Shown: positions 56,285 through 64,000 of the stretch, one piece after another
How the letters are laid out: every line of letters begins with the position of its first letter
Position numbering within the stretch: the first letter of the stretch is position 1
Assembly (NCBI GenBank): GCA_032622095.1
Contig: CP136062.1
Span: 227,988,578-228,052,577, forward strand
Length of the DNA stretch: 64,000 nucleotides
Reading direction: 5' to 3'
From: Siphonodentalium dalli
Taxonomy: Eukaryota; Mollusca; Scaphopoda; Gadilida; Siphonodentaliidae
Position numbers and translations under genes: made by a program
Notes under the pieces: model-generated
Database searches by the model: none
What the model saw: only the letters and a program-made list of their open reading frames with translations
What the model was told of the DNA's origin: nothing

Positions 56285-56761
56285 TTAAAGGTACTCAACC
56301 CGTAAAGAGGGTCCCCATCTCAACAGATTCCAACAACAACAATCCGATCAGAGGGTCCTATATTACTATTTCTTTGGCTTTGGGGGTAAAAAATATTTGA
56401 TTCGAGTCGAGGAACCCATCAAACAAAGCTCAGAGTTATTAGATATTGATTTTTCAAATTTGTTATGTTCTCGAGATGAGTACTAATAACTGCCGTAATC
56501 TGCTCTGGATGTGTACTCCAAATCTATTCAAACAGACAAGGATGAATAACTCTAAAATCAAGTGGTAATTTTAACGCAATTTTGACTGAGTTCTGGGCCA
56601 GATAGTATTCCCGATAATGAAAAATAATAGATTTCTAAAATCGATATCTAACAAATCTGAGCTTTGATGGGTGACTTCCTCGACTCGAATCAAATATTTT
56701 TGACCCCCGAAGCCATTGAAATAGTAATTGAGAGGAGTTTTATCGGGTTGAGTACCTTTAA
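56285..56761. mobile_element. MITE family M1, copy h, largely palindromic, inside FB2
   Basis: TTAAAGGTACTCAACCCGTA to CGGGTTGAGTACCTTTAA. The right half inverts the left (TTTGATTCGAGTCGAGGAA / TTCCTCGACTCGAATCAAA; AATCTGAGCTTTGATGGG). An extra TCCCCATCTCAACAGATTCC segment near the left end looks like a displaced inverse of the usual GATGATATGGGGACC end. Confidence 0.87.
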
Positions 56762-57039
56762 TATACGAGTAAACTTTAGGTATGTATAACAACGACAGTG
56801 ATAGCGACGATGACGTTGTTCAAATTTGTTAATTGAATTTGTTATTATTATATTTGTCGTTATCATTATTATCAGTTTTCATATTTCATATCATAAAATA
56901 AATAAAGAATGATTAAAAAAAATGATTTTGAACAATGATTTTGTTATATATGGGGCCGACTTCTCTGGGGCCGATTTCGCGTGGGGCCGCCTTCGTATGG
57001 GGCCGACTTCGCGCGGGGCCGACTTCTCCTGTATTCTCT

Positions 57040-57265
57040 GTATGTTGTGGTCTGTGCATAGGGAACGTGGTTGGGGTCTCCGTTAATATGTATGTTGTGG
57101 TCTGTGTATAGGGAACGTGGCTATGGGGGTCTCCGTTAATATGTATGTTGTGGTCTGTGTATAGGGAACGTGGCTATGGGGGGGGGGGGGGGGGTCTCCG
57201 TTAATCTGTATGTTGTGGTCTGTGCATAGGGAACATGGCTATGGGGGTCTCCGTTAATCTGTACA
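57040..57265. repeat. ~58-bp minisatellite, four copies
   Basis: The unit contains TGTATGTTGTGGTCTGTGTA, TAGGGAACGTGGCTATGGGG and GTCTCCGTTAATMTG. Differences are mainly in the length of the G run (up to about 15). Confidence 0.92.
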
Positions 57266-57274
57266 TAGGAAATG

Positions 57275-58050
57275 AATAGTTCTGATAGGGTGAATGAATA
57301 TAATATCGTGGTTGCTTCTTATAAATTACAACTGTTAGTAATAACTATGATAAAATGTTGCACTGCCACTGAGGGATAGGGGTGAATGCATATAATATCG
57401 CTGTTGGTTCTTATAAAGTACAACTGCTAGTAATAACTATGATAAAATGTTGCACTGAGGGATAGGGGTGAATGCATATAATATCGTGGTTGGTTCTTAT
57501 AAAGTACAACTGCTAGTAATAACTGTGATAAAATGTTGCACTGAGGGATAGGGGTGAATGCATATAATATCGTGGTTGGTTCTTATAAAGTACAACTGCT
57601 AGTAATAACTGTGATAAAATGTTGCACTGAGGGATAGGGGTGAATGCATATAATATCGCTGTTGGTTCTTATAAAGTACAACTGCTAGTAATAACTATGA
57701 TAAAATGTTGCACTGAGGGATAGGGGTGAATGCATATAATATCGTGGTTGGTTCTTATAAAGTACAACTGCTAGTAATAACTATGATAAAATGTTGCACT
57801 GAGGGATAGGGGTGAATGCATATAATATCGTGGTTGGTTCTTATAAAGTACAACTGCTAGTAATAACTGTGATAAAATGTTGCACTGAGGGATAGGGGTG
57901 AATGCATATAATATCGTGGTTGGTTCTTATAAAGTACAACTGCTAGTAATAACTGTGATAAAATGTTGCACTGAGGGATAGGGGTGAATGCATATAATAT
58001 CGAGGTTGGTTCTTATAAAGTACAACTGCTAGTAATAACTGTGATAAAAT
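57275..58050. repeat. 86-bp minisatellite, nine copies
   Basis: GGGATAGGGGTGAATGCATA marks units at 57373, 57459, 57545, 57631, 57717, 57803, 57889 and 57975, spaced exactly 86 bp. A diverged first unit starts near 57284. Variants: ATCGCTGTTGG or ATCGTGGTTGG; AACTATG or AACTGTG. Confidence 0.96.
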
Positions 58051-58169
58051 TGTTTAATTAGCAAAGATATAATATACAGTCAGCATATAACTTTACAAAC
58101 TGTGAATTTTGAAAAACCCCAAATAACCACAAATGTTTATCATAATATTCACATGCCCATCATTAAATT

Positions 58170-58335
58170 GAGACTTTAACTACCCCATGGTTGGAGCTTC
58201 CTGAAATTTTGCGAAAATCCTGTGCCAATGCATTCTCTTATAATATGTGAGTCTCCCTATGGGGAATATAAGAGAATACATTGGCCAAACAACATTTACA
58301 TTGACCTTGTAAGCCAGTGCAGAATACATTGACAC
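58170..58335. repeat. Diverged M3-type hairpin
   Basis: CCTGTGCCAATGCATTCTCT...TAATATGTGAGTCTCCC with the inverse AATATAAGAGAATACATTGG. The preceding GGAGCTTCCTGAAATTTTGC links it to the older subfamily at 16.8 and 31.4 kb. Confidence 0.75.
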
Positions 58336-58387
58336 ATGATCTTCATATAAGATAATTTGTTCAGGAATAAACCACTTTATGGTACCT

Positions 58388-58660
58388 TTTTAGTTACTCA
58401 ATCCGATTAAACACCCCCAAATTACTATTTCTTTGGCTTTGGGGGTAAAAAATATTTGATTCGAGTCGAGTAACCTACCCATCAATGCTCAAACCTACAT
58501 ATCAACGCTCAGAGTGATCAGATATCGATTTTTGAAGTTTGTTATTTCAATTGTTTGTGGCCCAGAAACACGCCATCAAACGGATGGTCTTGCACAAAAT
58601 TGCGAATGAAGATGAATAACTCTAAAAACAAGTGGTAATACGGCCAAATTTCGTGAATTG
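58388..58660 (+). mobile_element. MITE family M1, copy i, 5' half
   Basis: TTTTAGTTACTCAATCCGAT, GATTCGAGTCGAGTAACC, a short local duplication (AACCTACCCATCAATGCTCA / AACCTACATATCAACGCTCA), then GAAGATGAATAACTCTAAAA. Truncated before the 3' end. Confidence 0.82.
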
Positions 58661-60399
58661 TTCATTTTGCTTATATTTCTTTAATTTGTTTCAATGATAT
58701 ATTGTATATTATATGATCTTCTATTAAGGAGGAATTAAAGATATATAAGTGGTCAGTGTTTGGTTCACTTAAAAAGTTATTCATATTTGCAGTTATTTGT
58801 AGTCTTGAAATCGGGTTTTATAAAAAATATGTTGTTGTTGTAATTGTGCCCTGGAAGAGATATACCATCTTTAATTGACAGAAGCTTTTCTGACGGGTGT
58901 CCTCGATTCCTATCAATTATTTTATTCTCCAGAATCTGAACATCTAAAAATGAGCTAAAAATTAATTAATTTAATTTAATTAAATTAATTAAATATGTAG
59001 AATTCGAGCAGAAATGTGAAAAATATCTCCAATTTACCAGGAAATTGCCCGAAGTTTGAAAACATTGGGGGGGGGGGGGGGCTATGGCTATAGGGTATTA
59101 TATAAGTGGGGAACTTACTTTTTTTAGGTGTTTAAATAAATAAATAAATTTGCTCAGCTATGAAGAAATAGATTATCATTAAATGCCAAAACGATGTTAT
59201 GAGATTATACATGGATAGCTGACATCCACTGAGCACTTTGCCGAAAAGATTTTTGTGATAGGCTGAAGTTATTGCGATGCATGTGATTTATTATTACATT
59301 ATGGATTATGCAGTCTGAATCGTTAATCTTTCTTCATGTGACGTCACAGTTTCAAACCTGAAAGGCTATCTCATTTGGCTTTTATCTACTCATTGTTTAT
59401 ACAGAAACGGTTGGACTATCAGAGCTGAAAATTGCACATATGAGTAATTTGACCCGATGAATCTTATTAGATAGGTCCCATTGACATTAGATTTCTTAAA
59501 AGGGCATTAATAATTAATAAAATAAAATAATTAGTTATATACACAATATTGTTGCAATCTGGTTGGTGAAATTTGAAACACATGGATAACTTGACCCTTA
59601 CAGTGTCATGAGATAGATGCCGTCGACATCAGATGACTTAAAGGGACATATATGAACAATAAAGAGTGTTACAGATGGGTCTCCTGACCAGGGCAATGGC
59701 ATGGGATGGGCGCATCTTCTGATGTTCCATCCATGAATAATTGCTGAACTGAGAACAAACATTAATTACTTACCTTTGACCTCCTTTTAAAGTGGGACTA
59801 ATAGATTATATGATAATATAATGAGAGGCCGATCACGATCGGCAGATGTTTAACCCATACCTTGGCGACAGCGATGAGCTATTTTCATAAATCCTTACAC
59901 CAATCTTTTCATGAGTACAAAACTTTCAACAATTCACACCTTACTATTAAGTTCACAAGAGGAATCACACTTATTGGGCACCTTGCTCACATAAACACAA
60001 TGTTGACGCAGATGTGGCTTTGATTTCAACCTATTAGGTCGCTCCAACACAGATATGTCTTATTTGAGTGATAAAGCTAATTAAGCTCAATCCATAGTCG
60101 GAGAGAAGCACCATAGCCGCTAAATATAAAATAGTTAAGAAATTAAGTAGATAAACATCATAGCAACTCAATTTATCTGTTTATTACATTGGAACATGAG
60201 ACATAACATATTGTGTTCTTTTTATTATCATTGCTATTTTTTTGTTTATTGTGTTTTGTGTCAGCTGCAAATTAAAAATTCATAGCAACCTATTAATATT
60301 TCACAACTTAAAAAACAATCAATACTTGAACAACTATATATACAAGTGAGGGATTTATAGACAAATATGATTGCTAATGATTGGATATAAAGGTTAATT
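58661..60399. other. Intergenic stretch without resolvable genes
   Basis: A rearranged M2 piece lies at about 58853-58920 (GATATACCATCTTTAATTGA; GGGTGTCCTCGATTCCTATC). There is an AT-only palindromic run near 58960-58995 and a G-homopolymer (59068-59080). No exon-like frame seen. Confidence 0.45.
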
Positions 60400-62210
60400 T
60401 TCTACAAAGCTGATCGTTGGAAAGATACAATGTCTGTAAACGGTGGAAATATAATTAAAGTTATGGTTAATATTTTCAAAACCATTCAATCGATACCAAA
60501 ATCTATACAGTTGAAGAATGTGTCATGATTATCACAGATGTGATTATTTATAGAGTGATCGTGCAAATTTTTGTTTAGCTATCTCATTGCGTCAACAAGA
60601 TTGATGAAGGATGTTAATATTTTTAAGCAAATAACCAAATGACCCTCACTATGCAGGTTAGGGGTGTGTTATCATAAACTGTGCCAGAACTATAAACATA
60701 ATCAATGGAAATATTTGAGTTATTAAATCGGATAGTAAGGGGTTAATCTTACCCAAACTAATGAACTGATAAACACAAAATAGTCAACAAAAAGCATGTC
60801 ATTGAATTTAGAAACCCATACAATAAGTCAGTCTCAAGAATCCCAGCACCATTAATATTATCCTGCAGCCCGAATGCAATTGAGGGAATTTCAAAATAGG
60901 ACATTTCCTCTAATGTTGAATATGCAATTGGTCATTTATTGAAACACTGACTGAGCCTGGCTCAAAGTGAAAGTGATAATTTAATATATGTCTATCGGAT
61001 AATATGTGTCTATGGAATGGGTTAATTTTAATCCCAAATCCATACAAGTGAAAAGTGGATCACCATCAAACTGGACATAGAATAGGAGAATGATCAAATA
61101 AAAAACATCAGAAGACCAAATGATGTGTGGAGAGGGTTAATCATTTTCAATGACATATGATGGAACTAAGGAATGTGTGGATTAATTTTTTTCTAAGATA
61201 GGACAACAGTGTCTCTGTAAACAACAATTTCTCTAAACAGCCATGTCTGTAAAACATCCCTACAAATGAACAATGGACTAGTCCTATTTATTTTTTTAGA
61301 ATATGTGTCTTATTGTACATTAACTAATGCCATGAACCTGTTTCAACGGGGGGATTAATTTCATATTGCATAGAAAACATAACTGGAATAAAGTCATCAA
61401 TCACATTTTGACAGATGATAAACAGGTCTGCAAGCCACTAGTGGTTATCAGGTGTCCATAGTTATACATTGTCTTATTCCAATAAGACAGTCCTGTGTGG
61501 TGTCATATTCTCTTCAACTTGCACAATGCATGGCAAACAGGTAAGAATTATAAAGGGCCATAACTCTGTTCAAATATATCAAATCAAACCCATATTCGAA
61601 CTTGATCTGTATTTAGGGGTCAGAAATTCATATACCAAATTTGGTGTCGATCAGATGAAAAATGTTTGAGTCATCCTGGCTTGGATGAATTCTATTTAAA
61701 AATAAGAGTGAAAAGGGTTAATTAAACAATACCAAAATCCATACAGATGAAGAACGTGCTAAGAAAGATCTAGGTAAGAAATATGAGGCAGATAAGAAGA
61801 AAATTGTTTGACTTAGATGCATCAGATAGCATTTGTGTGCAGGGTTAATTATTTTCTAAACCGATCAACCAATCGATACCAAAAACTACACAGGTGAGGG
61901 GTGTGTCATTATAAACCTACAAATCAAACATGAACACAATTGGACAAGAAATATTTAAGTTATGGTATCGGATAGAACATGACCATGTATGGATGGAAAG
62001 TGTTAATCATTTCTAAACCGATAAACCGATCGATACCAAAAACTATACAGGTGAGGGGTGTTTCATTGTAAACACACACATGAAATTTGAACACGATCCG
62101 ATAAAAATTACTTGAGTAATTGAATCGGATAGCAAGTGTCTACGGCTAGTCGGACGGACGGACAGATGGACGGACGAACGACGGATGGTTGATCCGGACG
62201 TCAGCATTAT
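60400..62210. repeat. Degenerate ~160-bp repeats ending in a GGACGGAC tail
   Basis: CGATCGATACCAAAAACTA(T)ACAGGTGAGGGGTGT occurs at about 61866 and 62028. Older versions (CGATACCAAAATCTATACAG at 60492; ATACCAAAATCCATACAG at 61731) share the same order of GGTTAAT, then 'cataaac...gaacacaatt', then 'ttgagttat..atcggata'. The run ends in CGGACGGACGGACAGATGG. Confidence 0.65.
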
Positions 62211-62238
62211 GTGTACCATACATGGTATGGGTACACAT

Positions 62239-62441
62239 AAAAAGCGTTTGTTATCATTCCAGAAGATATGTGGGAAAATTGGTGTCTGATTTTAAAATAA
62301 CATTCTAACCCCTCTATCCTGATTCCATTTATGACCTGTATAAACACGACGCAAAACACCTCTGACTAATACTCTTCCTATCATACCATGATTTTACCAC
62401 AAATTTCCCACATATCTTTTAGACTGATAAAAACGCTCTTT
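62239..62441. mobile_element. ~200-bp TIR element
   Basis: AAAAGCGTTTGTTATCATTC...AGATATGTGGGAAAATTGGTG at the left is mirrored by CACAAATTTCCCACATATCT...GATAAAAACGCTCTTT at the right. Confidence 0.78.
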
Positions 62442-62904
62442 GTTGATAATATAATTTATTATCCCCCTTTTAAGTGATCGTTCCAGACAATTCAGACTGC
62501 ATCATCCATAATGTAATATTCAATCGCATAAATTGCCATAACTTCAGTTACAGGCAGCCTATCATAAAACTCTTTTCGACAACGTACTCAGTGGATTGGC
62601 GGGCATCGATGAATGGCAACAAGCCATATTTCATCAAAAATCCTGAAATATTACCCATAATTCTGCCGTGGTTAAGGAGTCGATTATTTAGGGCATTACT
62701 GTACATTTATTAGCCAATCATGGCTCATGGATTTCATATTAAAAACAGCCAAGTTTAGATCTAACAATTCACACTTCAGACTTCTGTCGCTCAAAGCTAT
62801 AGAGAGTAATATGGTTGATGCGGTTATAGATATTGTGTCAACACTTATTTACATAATTCATGGTCAATACTTAAAAGTTCAAACTTCGCATCTATAACCA
62901 GATC

Positions 62905-63154
62905 AGGCACATCCTGAAATAGGGTGTCTGTCATTTGCAGAATGAGGTCCCCAGAGGGTGAATTTAGTGATGCTAGCCCCGCATAGCGTCACCAAATTCA
63001 CCCTCTGGGGACCTCATTCTGCTTATACCTCAGCAGACTGAGGTTCCCAGAGGGTGAATTTGGTGATGATAGCCCACTATGCGGGGTAGCATCACTAAAT
63101 TCACCCTCTGGGGACCTCATTCTGCAAATGACAGCGACACTATTTCAAGGCTTG
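62905..63154. mobile_element. Double-hairpin element, family M7, copy c
   Basis: CATCCTGAAATAGGGTGTCT to GACACTATTTCAAGGCTTG, with two hairpins (arms AATGAGGTCCCCAGAGGGTG / CACCCTCTGGGGACCTCATT). The first hairpin lacks part of its loop (CCCCGCATAGCGTCACC). Confidence 0.88.
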
Positions 63155-63558
63155 TCTATTATGGTTATATTTAATTATTACGTGCGATCAGACAGATTCG
63201 TAGGTTGGTGTCACCCTACTCCGTTTCACTCCATGACGTCACCAAAAACGACGTAAAACCTCGTGGCGTTCTGACATTTTTACTGTGCCGCGTTTTTGCT
63301 ATGTTTATTTTATGTGTTGTTTTCGATTATTTGTTTGTCGCCGATATCGCCATTTGTCGGGATTCCCTGTTTCTATATTTAAAACTGGCATGCTAATTTT
63401 TATTATTGTTTATTACATTTTTGCGCACGTTGGCATCTCTCTGAGTGCATTCTAGTTATAGATGTATTTGATAATGTCGATTCCACCATTTCATTGTTTT
63501 TGTGGAAACTATGGGCTCGTGCATCCCAGAGCACAGCCAAATTGCACTTGTAGCAACA

Positions 63559-63958
63559 TTAACCCTTTACCCAACAAACCGGACAAAACCGGCCAAATAA
63601 AGCTTCAACAGCCTAAAATATCTTCGGTCTGTCTCAATAGAACCATACAAATATGGATATCATTGGAACCGGCTCCTTGACAACATTGTGATAGTTACAG
63701 TTATGCCCTGTGCCAATGCATTCTCTTATATATGCGAGTCGACCATAGGTCGCCTCGCATATATAAGAGAATGCATTGGCCTAAAATAAATCTTTTTTTA
63801 ACACTTTTTACCATTTTTTCTTACATTCTTTAACAATTTTATAATTTTTAATGTGTTAAGCCAATGCATTCTCTTATATATGCGAGGCGACCTATGGTCG
63901 ACTCGCATATATAAGAGAATGCATTGGCACAGGGCCCTTCTGTTGGGTAAAGGGTTAT
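63559..63958 (+). mobile_element. Double-hairpin MITE, family M3, copy g
   Basis: TTAACCCTTTACCCAACAAA to TTGGGTAAAGGGTTAT, forward orientation. It is almost identical to copy b over both hairpins and spacer, implying recent spread. Confidence 0.93.
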
Positions 63959-64000
63959 AGCAAATTTTCAGTCTCCTGGTCTATCGATAAAATTAATTTT

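Larger units (their letters stand above)
55773..57029. mobile_element. Foldback element FB2 with arms of short GGCCCC repeats
   Basis: Left arm (55773-55836): GAGAAGTCGGCCCCGCTCGA, AGTCGGCCCCATACGAAG, ACGGCCCCACGCGAAG and a final TCGGCCCC. Right arm (56951-57029): inverse units GGGGCCGACTTC, GGGGCCGATTTCGCGT, GGGGCCGCCTTCGTAT. The mirrored variant order (ATACGAAG against CTTCGTAT, CGCGAAG against TTCGCG) supports one element. The interior contains a LINE fragment and an M1 element. Confidence 0.85.

Overview
The window is eukaryotic nuclear DNA. It is AT-rich and gene-poor, has long introns with canonical GT-AG sites, and is crowded with short inverted-repeat transposons, foldback hairpins and minisatellites. 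No bacterial-style gene packing, tRNA or rRNA is visible. A mollusc, or at least a lophotrochozoan, is the best guess. That rests on my recollection that the dispersed repeat near 54.9-55.3 kb (GACGGACG tail followed by CAGGTGAGCTAAAAA-like end) is typical of bivalve and gastropod genomes. It is an inference, not a search result.

One protein-coding gene can be reconstructed with confidence. It lies on the + strand and has four coding exons (7102-7176, 21302-21605, 29669-29870, 38107-40120). The exons join in frame through introns of phase 0, 1 and 2 into an 864-residue protein. The order is an N-terminal PH domain, an IRS/DOK-type PTB domain, and a long disordered Ser/Thr-rich tail with tyrosine motifs and an SH3-type proline motif. 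It is best called a DOK (downstream-of-tyrosine-kinase) family adaptor with an unusually long tail. It would act at the plasma membrane beneath a receptor tyrosine kinase.

Layout: 0.1-2.1 kb is a 2-kb terminal-inverted-repeat (TIR) element. 2.4-6.8 kb holds small TIR elements, hairpins and a tandem duplication just upstream of the gene. 7.1-40.1 kb is the gene. Its 14-kb, 8-kb and 8-kb introns carry a 49-copy 24-bp minisatellite, a 3-kb array of 35-bp units, a 17-copy 38-bp array and most of the transposons. 40.3-44.9 kb is a cluster of related TIR elements plus the 3' end of a LINE. 45.5-46.7 kb holds tandem arrays. 46.75-49.38 kb is a 2.6-kb TIR element inserted in a 41-bp array with a clean TTA target duplication. 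49.6-58.7 kb contains more TIR and foldback elements and minisatellites. 59-62.2 kb is degenerate repetitive DNA. 62.2-64 kb ends with three more small elements.

The most striking feature is the set of short non-autonomous elements. At least five families end at TTAA, suggesting piggyBac-type targets. Two sequence-unrelated families share the same design of two long perfect hairpins between TIRs. Two foldback elements have arms made of short tandem repeats. Several elements abut each other through one shared TTAA, and two lie within about 50 bp of splice acceptors of the DOK-like gene. I found no evidence for a new protein system. The novelty, if any, is in the architecture of these hairpin elements.
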